This document shows, one piece after another, positions 43,634 through 51,767 of a stretch of DNA of 64,000 bases. The notes under the pieces were generated by a model, which ran no database searches, was not told the origin of the DNA, and was given only the letters and a program-made list of their open reading frames with translations. Every line of letters begins with the position of its first letter. The first letter of the stretch is position 1. The position numbers and the translations under genes were made by a program. The stretch is from Arenibacter algicola (GTDB taxonomy: Bacteria; Bacteroidota; Bacteroidia; Flavobacteriales; Flavobacteriaceae): positions 2,728,001-2,792,000 of the forward strand of contig NZ_JPOO01000003.1 of the NCBI RefSeq assembly GCF_000733925.1, written 5' to 3'.

Positions 43634-43671
43634 AATGGGATGTAGGAATTTATAAATTCCTACATCCCATT
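43634..43671. repeat. 38-bp perfect palindrome, candidate terminator
   Basis: The left arm 43634-43652 (AATGGGATGTAGGAATTTA) and the right arm 43653-43671 are exact complements with no interruption. It begins 9 bp after the stop codon of the DUF6799 gene. No T-run follows on the minus strand, so it may terminate weakly or protect the transcript end. Confidence 0.75.
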
Positions 43672-43679
43672 GGTATTTC

Positions 43680-44354
43680 TTAATTGTTGCCTTTATTCTT
43701 TTTCATAGTCGTTGACTTCTTAACTCCGCTTTTCATCTTCATGTTTTTGTTTACTTTCATATTTTTTTGAACCATCATTTTACGATGTAGATATGAATTC
43801 TTATACATGGTACCATCCATATTTAAACATTCTCCATCTTGCAATTTAAGCTGTTTGCGGTCTTGGATCTGGTAGGTTCCATCAGGATTGACCAATATTC
43901 CGTCGCCGAGGTTTAATTGCTGCTGAAGACGTTTTTGTTCTTGATTTCTAATTTGATATACTTCACCACCTATTTGCATAATCTGAAACCTATTTTGGTT
44001 ACGTTCCTGCATTTGAGCCTCGGTAAGACCTTTGTTCTCCTGTTTAACTTTGTATCTGTATTGATACTCATTGCGGTATTTAATACCATCATTGTCCAAA
44101 CATTCCCCATCCTTTAGACGTAAACGATCCTTATCCCTTGTTACATAAGAACCATCAGGATTTACTACTGTTCCATCATTTAATGTTACGGGATCTTGTA
44201 ATCTTATTTGGTCACGATCTCTAATTTGTAGTACCTCACCATCGACCAACATTAATCGATCTTGGTCCCTATCCCGTAATTGGTCTTGGTCCTGTGCATT
44301 AAGCATTATTGATCCAAATGCAATAAATACCATTGTAAAAATTATTCTTTTCAT
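43680..44354 (-). CDS. DUF6799-type repeat protein, exported
   Basis: A 224-aa protein with a signal peptide (IIFTMVFIAFGSIMLNAQ). It consists of two copies of a ~70-residue unit, each with the order 'gee-VLQIRDRDQIRLQ...LNDGTVVNPDGSYVTRDKDRLRLKDGECLDNDG.KY' and 'VYQIRNQEQKRLQ...LGDGILVNPDGTYQIQDRKQLKLQDGECLNMDG.MY'. The DGECLxxDG element matches my memory of the DUF6799 family. A basic, Met-rich tail follows (MKVNKNMKMKSGVKKSTTMKKNK). It has many Asp, Arg and Gln and may bind a ligand or metal. The function is unknown. Confidence 0.8.
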   Translation of the reverse strand: MKRIIFTMVFIAFGSIMLNAQDQDQLRDRDQDRLMLVDGEVLQIRDRDQIRLQDPVTLNDGTVVNPDGSYVTRDKDRLRLKDGECLDNDGIKYRNEYQYRYKVKQENKGLTEAQMQERNQNRFQIMQIGGEVYQIRNQEQKRLQQQLNLGDGILVNPDGTYQIQDRKQLKLQDGECLNMDGTMYKNSYLHRKMMVQKNMKVNKNMKMKSGVKKSTTMKKNKGNN

Positions 44355-44621
44355 GATTTGTGTTTTTATTAATTAATGTGGTTAAATGTATATTCTATAA
44401 TGGGGACAGAAAATGATATATGTCAGTCAATATATTTTAAATCAATAAGTTACACCTAATGTTGTGTAACAATTGTCACACAAGAAGACCTAACTAAAGT
44501 TATTTATGGTCAAAGAATATAGTTTAAGACAGCCAACAAGTTTGAGGTATTTGAACTGTGCCCAAAATTGGGTCGGCCATATTATTCAGTTCTTGTTTGG
44601 AAGTCTGTTTAATAAAATCCT

Positions 44622-45251
44622 TTACGGACCACATTGTTCCTGACTATCATTGATTATTAGGGTATAGTCTTCCTGAGTCAAATACTGGGGCTCATAAGTA
44701 TTCCCCGATAGTTCAATGGCATTGACAAAGCTCCTGAGGTGGTTGCGGCTTCCACATTGTAGGCTTTCAAATACTTGTATCATGGCATTATTGGACGTGG
44801 CACCAATGAATTTGGCCAAATCCACAATGTCCAAATCTTCGATGTTGGCACCGACCTCCAAGGCCTTTGCCTTATTTTCACTACCGTATTCAATAAACTG
44901 ATCATAAAGCTTTTGAATGTCCGGGTTATTAAACTCCCCATATGCCAAAAGAGAATAGGAAATATCATATTGGTCCAAAAGGCCAATAACGGCATTCATA
45001 TGGCTTTGTTCACTTTTCTTAATATTTGAAAACTGATTTATTTCCCATAAATCCTCCAAATAGGTATAGGTATCCCTTGCCAACTTTTCCTCTTCCAACA
45101 TAAACAATAACGCCGCATTGTCATCATTAGTGAGGTTTGTATTCTCCTGATCCGCAACTGATGAATCATCATTGTTACAGGAGAACACTGCCAACAGTAA
45201 CGGCAAGCCAAAAATGAATAAATTGGTTCTTATTTGTTTAAAAAGTTTCAT
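44622..45251 (-). CDS. DUF2202 ferritin-like lipoprotein
   Basis: From the ATG at 45251 the protein is 209 aa (a TTG two codons upstream is also open). It has a lipoprotein signal (LLLAVFSCNNDD) and a four-helix DUF2202 bundle: LLFMLEEEKLARDTYTYLEDLW and SEQSHMNAVIGLLDQYDI contain Glu and Glu-x-x-His pairs consistent with a di-metal site, and SLQCGSRNHLRSFVNAIE contains a further His. The family often accompanies metal or stress genes. It stands alone with about 270-320 bp on each side. Confidence 0.88.
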   Translation of the reverse strand: MKLFKQIRTNLFIFGLPLLLAVFSCNNDDSSVADQENTNLTNDDNAALLFMLEEEKLARDTYTYLEDLWEINQFSNIKKSEQSHMNAVIGLLDQYDISYSLLAYGEFNNPDIQKLYDQFIEYGSENKAKALEVGANIEDLDIVDLAKFIGATSNNAMIQVFESLQCGSRNHLRSFVNAIELSGNTYEPQYLTQEDYTLIINDSQEQCGP

Positions 45252-45570
45252 TGCCAATAGATTTAAATTACATAAGCAATATCCAACATATTAAACAGAT
45301 ATACAGCTACTTAAGTTACACAGGCTTTGGGTTGTGAAACATGGAAGAAGGCTATATCTTGTCGAAAGATTTTCTAAATTTCAGGGATGGGACTTCCAAT
45401 TTATAAAGAATCAATGCTAGAGCAATTGGTGGTTCGGAATATTTTTCGATACTTAAAACCAAATCGAACTTTTGAAAGGCTGCGAGGCTCACTCAATTTC
45501 TTATTTTGCCCCTGCCATAACGAATTAAAAATCTATATTTAGAGATATTCAAAAGTAATTCAGGATCACA
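45252..45570. other. Intergenic region, nothing recognised
   Basis: This 319-bp stretch between the DUF2202 gene and the LOG gene has no coding frame, strong hairpin or T-run that I can support. It should hold the DUF2202 promoter and the end of the ABC exporter transcript. Confidence 0.5.
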
Positions 45571-46311
45571 TTATTCTTCCCCAAACAACCAACTAGGTCT
45601 TTGAGGTTTTTTAACCAATTTAAACCTTTCAATAGCATGGGTCTTTATGTGCTCGGCCATCTCCTCCACAGAGTCTGTTACGAACAACAACTCCATGTCC
45701 TTAGGGCTTATACTTTCATTCTCCGCCATAATCCTTATGTGTTCACAGAGTTCTTTATGGTATTCAGACCCGAAAATGACCACGGGAAAATTTTGGATCA
45801 TTTTGGTCTGTATCAGGGTAATAGATTCAAAAAGCTCGTCCAAGGTGCCCATTCCACCCGGCATCACCACAAAGGCATAAGAGTATTTGATCAACAGGAA
45901 CTTTCGTACAAAAAAATACCTAATGTTGATCCATTTGTGCAAATAAGGGTTCGGTTTTTGTTCAAAGGGCAGTATTATATTGCAGCCTACAGAATACCCT
46001 CCCGCTTCATAAGCCCCTTTATTGGCGGCTTCCATAATTCCGGGACCCCCTCCTGTCATCACCGTAAATCCCATATTGGCCAATGCCGCTCCAACTTGTT
46101 CTGCCTTTTTGTAGAAGGGATTGGTCTTGTCAAATCTGGCGGACCCAAAAACCGTTACGCAGGGACCTATAAAGTGCATTTTCCTAAATGCCCTGATAAA
46201 ACTGTATTGTACCCTAAAGGTGAAAAGCAGTTCTTTAAACCTGGAGCGCGGTCCGGAAAGAAAACGCGACTCTTCTGGTTGTAAATGGTTATTGTTAAGG
46301 TTATTTTCCAT
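45571..46311 (-). CDS. LOG-family nucleoside 5'-monophosphate phosphoribohydrolase-like protein
   Basis: A 246-aa LOG (TIGR00730) protein with both signature motifs: TGGGPGIMEAANKGAYE and MPGGMGTLDELFESITL. It hydrolyses nucleoside monophosphates to base and ribose 5-phosphate in known members, including cytokinin-type nucleotides and AMP; the true substrate here is unknown. Its ATG overlaps the stop of the ABC permease gene (TAATG at 46309-46313), so it is the last gene of the TetR-controlled exporter run, an unusual place for this enzyme. The long N-terminal extension (about 50 residues) is common in bacterial homologues. Confidence 0.92.
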   Translation of the reverse strand: MENNLNNNHLQPEESRFLSGPRSRFKELLFTFRVQYSFIRAFRKMHFIGPCVTVFGSARFDKTNPFYKKAEQVGAALANMGFTVMTGGGPGIMEAANKGAYEAGGYSVGCNIILPFEQKPNPYLHKWINIRYFFVRKFLLIKYSYAFVVMPGGMGTLDELFESITLIQTKMIQNFPVVIFGSEYHKELCEHIRIMAENESISPKDMELLFVTDSVEEMAEHIKTHAIERFKLVKKPQRPSWLFGEE

Positions 46312-47432
46312 TAACTTACTTTTTTATAGCTGATTACCGCCAATACATTCATAGCAATGGCAAATATGAAGGTTTTTACAACTTGCGGGTAAATATCGGA
46401 AAGGCCGGCCCCTTTTAGCATCACCATTCTCATTACCTCAACATAATATTTAATAGGATTGAATTCAGTTAACAACTGCGCCCATTGCGGCATACTTTCG
46501 ATGGGCGTGAACAAACCGCTCATTAAAATAAAAATGACCATAAAAAACCAGGCTATAAACATGGCCTGCTGTTGGGTATCCGTAAAATTGGAAATAAATA
46601 GGCCCATCCCCAAAATCACTAAAATGTAAATAATGGTATAGAGATACATTATGGTTAGACTTCCGATTATTGGAATCTGAAACAACAGTTTTGAGATAAT
46701 CAAACCCACGGTCAACAATACCATGCCCAAAACCAAAAAAGGAAATAATTTTCCAATAATAAACTGGTGCTTTTTTATGGGGGTAACGTTTATTTGTTCC
46801 AAAGTACCTATTTCCTTTTCCCGAACAATGTTCATCCCGGATAGGAAAAGGGTAATCATGGTTACCAAAAGTACCAATATTCCGGGCACCATAAAGGTTT
46901 TGTAATTTAAGGTCTCATTGTACCAAAAGGACGGGATGGTTTCAATATTCAGAGGCTTGTTTCCAGAACTATTAAAAAGGGATAATTCTACATGTGCCTT
47001 TTTATTGAACTGTTGCACAATCTGATTTATATACACATTTTCTACCCCCGCAGCTGCTCCATCTATAGCATTAATTATAATCGAAAGATCTGCTCTTTCA
47101 TTTTTAATAAGTTGTCTTTCAAAATATGAGGGTATCTCTAGGATTACATCCACCTTGCCTTCCAACATTGCCATGCCGGCCTGTTTAGCCGATGGAAATT
47201 GGGATACCACATTGAAATAGGTAGAAGCTTCAAATTTTTCCACCAACTCCCGTGAAAGCGATGTTTTATCATTATCAACAAAGGCAAATTTTATATTTTT
47301 CACTTCAAAGGTGGCGGCGTTGGACAGAATAATCAGTTGGATCAACGGCAAGACAAAAATAATGGGCAACATCGCCTTATTTCTAAAGATCTGTTTAAAC
47401 TCCTTTTGGATGATATAGCGGATGATGTTCAT
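46311..47432 (-). CDS. ABC-2 type exporter permease 2
   Basis: A 373-aa permease of the ABC-2 family. The N-terminus (IIQKEFKQIFRNKAMLPIIFVLPLIQLII) is followed by a ~150-residue periplasmic domain, then five helices including TLFLSGMNIVREKEIGTLEQINVTPIKKHQFI, the family's elbow motif. It is paralogous to the preceding permease. Both should form a heterodimer with the two ATPases. It is preceded by a 200-bp gap with hairpin repeats, an odd interruption in a tight operon. Confidence 0.93.
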   Translation of the reverse strand: MNIIRYIIQKEFKQIFRNKAMLPIIFVLPLIQLIILSNAATFEVKNIKFAFVDNDKTSLSRELVEKFEASTYFNVVSQFPSAKQAGMAMLEGKVDVILEIPSYFERQLIKNERADLSIIINAIDGAAAGVENVYINQIVQQFNKKAHVELSLFNSSGNKPLNIETIPSFWYNETLNYKTFMVPGILVLLVTMITLFLSGMNIVREKEIGTLEQINVTPIKKHQFIIGKLFPFLVLGMVLLTVGLIISKLLFQIPIIGSLTIMYLYTIIYILVILGMGLFISNFTDTQQQAMFIAWFFMVIFILMSGLFTPIESMPQWAQLLTEFNPIKYYVEVMRMVMLKGAGLSDIYPQVVKTFIFAIAMNVLAVISYKKVS

Positions 47433-47487
47433 ATACTTTTTAGTACTTAGTTTTTAAAAACTAGAGTTATTTGGTGTAATTTTGTCG

Positions 47488-47553
47488 GGTCGAGCGCAGT
47501 CGAGACCTAATTTTAAAGATGTAATTCTCCTGAACCTCTCGACTTCGCTCGAG
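47488..47553. repeat. Pair of TCGA-type REP-like hairpins inside the ABC operon
   Basis: GGTCGAGCGCAGTCGAGACC (47488-47507, arms GGTC/GACC) and CTCTCGACTTCGCTCGAGGAG (47536-47553 region, arms CTC/GAG) share the TCGACTnCGCTCGA core with 36728-36747. They lie between the two permease genes. Confidence 0.7.
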
Positions 47554-47633
47554 GAGACTAAAACATTATCAATTTGATAATCCGTGATGTATAATTCATT
47601 TTCATTGACCCTTAATTAGCTCCCAAATTACCT

Positions 47634-48740
47634 TCACTCCAATCTTATTTTATATTTTTTTACGCTCAAGCCTATAAAAAATATGGTCATTCCAATCAAT
47701 ATTAAAGTTTCTTTCCAGACGTAGGCCAATCCCACTCCTTTTAGCATAATTCCCTTTATGATAATTATAAACCATTTGGCAGGAATTATATTACTGATCA
47801 TCTGTAATGGTAAAGGCATACTGGAGATAGGAAAAATAAAACCCGACAATAATATAACCGGTAACATCAGCCCCATTAATGAGGTCATCATGGCCGCCTG
47901 TTGGGTCGCCGCAACTGTGGAGATTAGAATGCCCAACGACAGTGCATTTATGATAAATAAAGTACTCTCCGCCCCCAATAAAAACAAGCTGCCCTCCACC
48001 GGCATTTTAAAAACATAAATGCTCAAAAGAATAATTACCACGGCGTTAATAATGGACAGCAAAATATAAGGAACTACCTTGCCCACAATAACTTGGAACG
48101 GGTTTAGGGGAGATACCAGCAAAATTTCCATGGTTCCCAATTCCTTTTCCTTGGTAATAGATATCGAGGTCATCATGGCCGATACCAGCATTAGGATAAT
48201 GGTCATAACCCCAGGCACAAACATATATACACTTTTTAGTTCAGGATTAAATACCATCCTTGTTTTTGGTATTATTTGGTAAGGAAGCTTTAGTCCTTGA
48301 TTTAATTCCTGTTGGTAATTCTGTAAAATAGACCCTATATAATTGCTTATCGTATTCGCCGTATTGGGATCGGTGGCATCCGTAAGAATTTGAACGGTGG
48401 CTTTTTTTTGGGTAACCAGGTTCTTGCTAAAATCCTTTTCAAAATTGAGTACTGCCTTTATTTTGCCTTTTCTAAAGGTAGGTTCAATCTCATCCTCATG
48501 GCTTATAAACCCTTTGATACTGAAATATTTTGAAGTCGCTATTTTATTTATGATCTCTTTGGTATTTACATCTTTGGAATGGTCCAAAATGGCAATATCT
48601 ACATTATTTATCTCGTTGGTAATGGCAAAACCAAAAAGCATCACCTGCACTATGGGCATGCCGAACAAGATAAACAATGAACGCCTGTCCCTTAAAATAT
48701 GGTAAAATTCCTTTTTGATGAATCCTAAAAATCTGTTCAT
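47634..48740 (-). CDS. ABC-2 type exporter permease 1
   Basis: A 368-aa permease of the ABC-2/YbhS type. FIKKEFYHILRDRRSLFILFGMPIVQVMLFGFAIT opens the first helix, a ~150-residue periplasmic region follows, and the membrane core has SISITKEKELGTMEILLVSPLNPFQVIVGKV. It starts 10 bp after the ATPase gene (stop 48751). With the second permease it forms the membrane channel of the exporter. Confidence 0.94.
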   Translation of the reverse strand: MNRFLGFIKKEFYHILRDRRSLFILFGMPIVQVMLFGFAITNEINNVDIAILDHSKDVNTKEIINKIATSKYFSIKGFISHEDEIEPTFRKGKIKAVLNFEKDFSKNLVTQKKATVQILTDATDPNTANTISNYIGSILQNYQQELNQGLKLPYQIIPKTRMVFNPELKSVYMFVPGVMTIILMLVSAMMTSISITKEKELGTMEILLVSPLNPFQVIVGKVVPYILLSIINAVVIILLSIYVFKMPVEGSLFLLGAESTLFIINALSLGILISTVAATQQAAMMTSLMGLMLPVILLSGFIFPISSMPLPLQMISNIIPAKWFIIIIKGIMLKGVGLAYVWKETLILIGMTIFFIGLSVKKYKIRLE

Positions 48741-48750
48741 TTTGCCCTTG

Positions 48751-49485
48751 TTATTCTATGTTCCTTGCCAATCTTAGGAATACCCGGTTCATGGAATCCA
48801 CTTGAAACTGACGTTTTAGATTCTTTGGCGTGTCCAAAGCCTCTATCTTTCCAGCTACCATTATGGACACCCGATCACAATATTCGGCCTCATCCATATA
48901 ATGGGTAGTTACAAAAATGGTAACCCCTCTATTGGCCTGCTTATAGATCATTTCCCAAAATTGGCGTCTGGTAATGGGGTCTACTCCACCAGTGGGTTCA
49001 TCCAAAAAAATAATTTTTGGATTGTGGAGCATTGCAACTGAAAAAGCCACTTTTTGCTTCCACCCCAAAGGGAGGGAACCTACTAGGGAATCGGCCATAT
49101 CATGCAATCCCAATTCATTGATCATGGCCTGTGACTTTTCTTTGATGTCCGCAGATGACAAGCCATATATGCCCCCAAAAAAGACAATATTTTCCTTAAT
49201 GGTCAAATCATTGTACAGGGAGAAGCGTTGGCTCATATACCCAATATTCCTTTTTACTTGCTCAGCATGTGTAAGCACATTATATCCAGCCACGGTGGCA
49301 TTACCGTGGGTAGGTTCAGAAATTCCGATCAACATTTTCATAGCTGTTGTCTTTCCGGCCCCATTGGCACCCAAAAATCCAAAAACCTCACCTTTTCCCA
49401 CCTCAAAAGAGATGTTATTTACAGCGGTGAATTCCCCGAACATTTTGGTCAAGTTCTCGACCTGTATCATATTATCTACTGTCAT
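48751..49485 (-). CDS. ABC exporter ATP-binding protein with degenerate signature
   Basis: A 244-aa ATPase. Walker A is GANGAGKTT, Walker B IIFLDEPTGGVDP, and the switch is VTTHYMDEAEYC. The signature loop reads GSLPLGWKQKVAF, so the usual LSGGQ is LPLGW, as I recall for one of the two halves of YbhF-type exporters. The gene starts right after the stop of the other ATPase (TAG ATG). The two products probably dimerise to make one canonical and one degenerate site. Confidence 0.93.
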   Translation of the reverse strand: MTVDNMIQVENLTKMFGEFTAVNNISFEVGKGEVFGFLGANGAGKTTAMKMLIGISEPTHGNATVAGYNVLTHAEQVKRNIGYMSQRFSLYNDLTIKENIVFFGGIYGLSSADIKEKSQAMINELGLHDMADSLVGSLPLGWKQKVAFSVAMLHNPKIIFLDEPTGGVDPITRRQFWEMIYKQANRGVTIFVTTHYMDEAEYCDRVSIMVAGKIEALDTPKNLKRQFQVDSMNRVFLRLARNIE

Positions 49486-50397
49486 CTATTCGTTTGCTTT
49501 AGATAGATCCATAAAGGTATCCTCAATAGTTGCCACGGTCTCTTTAACCTCAATCTCCTTATGCTGTCTTTCCTCCAAATATTTGGTTAAATCCATTGGC
49601 CTAAATGCTTCGGACCTAGGGGTAAAATGAAGATATTCTCCAAAGGGATACGCGCTATGGGTTTCTGGGTAAACTCTTAAGTCTTCGATTAATTGATAGG
49701 TATTGGCACTACGTACCTTAAATATTTTCTTTGGGAACGATGCGATAATTTCCTGGGGCATGTTGATCTGCAATATTTTTCCGTTGGTGATCAGCGCAAT
49801 CCTATCACAAAGTTCAGCTTCATCCATATATGGAGTAGATACCAAAATAGTGATGTCCTTTTGCTGTAACCGTTTTAACATCTCCCAAAACTCTTTACGG
49901 GAAACGGGATCTACCCCTGTGGTAGGCTCATCCAAAAACAACACCTTGGGTTTATGGATCAAAGCACAGCAGAGGGCCAGTTTTTGTTTCATCCCACCCG
50001 ATAATTTTCCTGCCCTACGATCTTTAAATGGTTCTATTTGGACATAGATATCCTTGATCAAATCATAGTTCTCCGCTATTGTAGTTCCAAAAATAGTAGC
50101 GAAAAAATTAAGATTTTCTTCCACCGTAAGGTCTTGGTATAAGGAAAACCTCCCCGGCATATAGCCCACGTGATTTCTGATATCCTTGTATTGCTTTAGA
50201 ACATCAAATCCGGCAACAGTAGCATTTCCCTTATCCTGAATCAGTAAGGTGGTCAAGATTCGGAAAAGTGTTGTCTTTCCTGCCCCGTCCGGACCTATCA
50301 GTCCGAACAGTTCCCCTGGCTTTACCTCAAAGGAAATATCGTCCACAGCTTTTACTTTGTTGTACGATTTGCTGATATTGTTTAGTATGATGCTCAT
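49486..50397 (-). CDS. ABC exporter ATP-binding protein with canonical signature
   Basis: A 303-aa ATPase with Walker A GPDGAGKTT, signature AGKLSGGMKQKLALC, Walker B VLFLDEPTTGVDP and switch VSTPYMDEAELC. A C-terminal region of about 70 residues (LIEDLRVYPETHSAYPFGEYLHFTPR) resembles a regulatory domain. Together with the next ATPase it matches the two halves of E. coli YbhF, here split into two genes. The gene follows the small membrane protein (65-bp gap). Confidence 0.93.
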   Translation of the reverse strand: MSIILNNISKSYNKVKAVDDISFEVKPGELFGLIGPDGAGKTTLFRILTTLLIQDKGNATVAGFDVLKQYKDIRNHVGYMPGRFSLYQDLTVEENLNFFATIFGTTIAENYDLIKDIYVQIEPFKDRRAGKLSGGMKQKLALCCALIHKPKVLFLDEPTTGVDPVSRKEFWEMLKRLQQKDITILVSTPYMDEAELCDRIALITNGKILQINMPQEIIASFPKKIFKVRSANTYQLIEDLRVYPETHSAYPFGEYLHFTPRSEAFRPMDLTKYLEERQHKEIEVKETVATIEDTFMDLSKANE

Positions 50398-50462
50398 TTT
50401 CTTAACCGCTCAATAAAAACTAAGGATAGCACTATCAGGAAGGTGATTTTTAGTTTCATGGC

Positions 50463-50846
50463 TCATGATTTTATTTTGTTACTTAATGTTTTTGTATGAT
50501 TTAGAAGTACCAGAATTAGTATTGCTACCCATATGCCTACCCTAAAGGCCATTGCCTTTATACTCTCATCAGCTACCATATCATTAAAAAAGTACAAATA
50601 GACCAATACCAAAAAATGCAAAAGCAGGATGGTCATTATCATTAATTTAGACCTACTGTGTTGTTTACCTATTTGATAGGCCACCAAAATGGATATAATT
50701 CCAAGGGTAACGTTATAGACCACCAACCAATCCAGTACCCTATAATCCACGGAACGCAGCCCCAAAAGGACCATGGAACCTGAGATTACGGATAGGATGC
50801 CGATCAGGATTGCAAGTATGGTCGCGATAATCAAGGTCGTTTTCAT
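50463..50846 (-). CDS. Four-helix small membrane protein of the ABC exporter operon
   Basis: A 127-aa protein with four hydrophobic helices (ATILAILIGILSVISGSMVLLG, YNVTLGIISILVAYQIG, LMIMTILLLHFLVLVYLYF, FRVGIWVAILILVLLNH). No family is recognised. The ATG overlaps the stop of the HlyD gene (ATGA at 50843-50846), indicating coupled translation and a role in the exporter. Confidence 0.8.
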   Translation of the reverse strand: MKTTLIIATILAILIGILSVISGSMVLLGLRSVDYRVLDWLVVYNVTLGIISILVAYQIGKQHSRSKLMIMTILLLHFLVLVYLYFFNDMVADESIKAMAFRVGIWVAILILVLLNHTKTLSNKIKS

Positions 50847-51745
50847 TCTTCATTAGTTTTTGTGGCAATCCACATTTCTGCAGGCATCCCAATTTTTAAA
50901 CTTCCATCATTACGGACTTTAACTTTAACTGCGTAGACCAGATTGACACGTTCTTCTTTGGTTTGAATAATTTTAGGAGTAAATTCTGCGCTTTCCGCGA
51001 TCCAGGATACTACCCCTGGATAAGATTTCATCTCCTCGCCTGCATCAATTTTTACGCTTACCTCCTGCCCAATTTTCAGTTCGGACAATTGGTTTTCACT
51101 GATATAGACCCTTAAAATCATGTCTTCCAGGTTGGCTATTTTATATAAGGGTTTCCCAAATGCAGTAATTTCATTGGGTTCGGCATATTTAACCAGGACC
51201 GTGCCCTTCACAGGGTTCTGAATGACACTTTTATTGATCTGGTCTTCAATTTGCCGTATTTGTATTTCTATACTTTTTATCTCATTGATAATGGGAGAAT
51301 TTTGAGTTTCCACACTCTTAATCTGTTCTTTGATAATGTTGATCTGTCCATTAATGTCGTCCAATTGTTTAGTAGTTGCGGCTTTTGCCTGCAATAGGTT
51401 CTCTACCCTGGCCCTATCATTTTGGACCACTTTTAATTGTTCCTTAAGTACTTCCCTTTGTGATAGCACGTTCCTGGATTTTGAAAAAATGGTGTTTTTG
51501 GAAGCCAATAATTGGTCGCGCTTTAAGGAAAGCTGAACGGTGTCTATAACGCCAACAACCTTATTTTGGGCCAGTACATTTCCTTCTTCCGCATCCAGGA
51601 ACAAAATTTTTCCATTGGCCTCAGCCGAAATAGTTATTTCCGTAGCTTCAAAATTACCGTAACCATCGGCCTTATCCCCATTGCCGGTACAAGAACCTAA
51701 AATGCTCATTAGAAGACTTGTTAATATTAAATATGGATGTTTCAT
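50843..51745 (-). CDS. HlyD/YbhG-type periplasmic adaptor lipoprotein
   Basis: A 300-aa lipoprotein (LLMSILGSCTGNGDK). Residues about 30-60 form a biotinyl-lipoyl-like half (EITISAEANGKILFLDAEEGN), a coiled-coil hairpin of about 100 residues follows (LLASKNTIFSKSRNVLSQREVLKEQL...EIKSIEIQIRQIEDQI), and the beta-barrel is near the end (GIVKYAEPNEITAFGKPLYKIA-like). It joins the ABC exporter to the TolC protein encoded just upstream (23-bp gap). Confidence 0.93.
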   Translation of the reverse strand: MKHPYLILTSLLMSILGSCTGNGDKADGYGNFEATEITISAEANGKILFLDAEEGNVLAQNKVVGVIDTVQLSLKRDQLLASKNTIFSKSRNVLSQREVLKEQLKVVQNDRARVENLLQAKAATTKQLDDINGQINIIKEQIKSVETQNSPIINEIKSIEIQIRQIEDQINKSVIQNPVKGTVLVKYAEPNEITAFGKPLYKIANLEDMILRVYISENQLSELKIGQEVSVKIDAGEEMKSYPGVVSWIAESAEFTPKIIQTKEERVNLVYAVKVKVRNDGSLKIGMPAEMWIATKTNEE

Positions 51746-51767
51746 TTTATTCAGGTATTGTTATATA

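Noticed and set aside
45601..46284. A 227-codon plus-strand frame
   Set aside because: It lies wholly inside and opposite the LOG gene, which has both family motifs. Its translation shows no family features.
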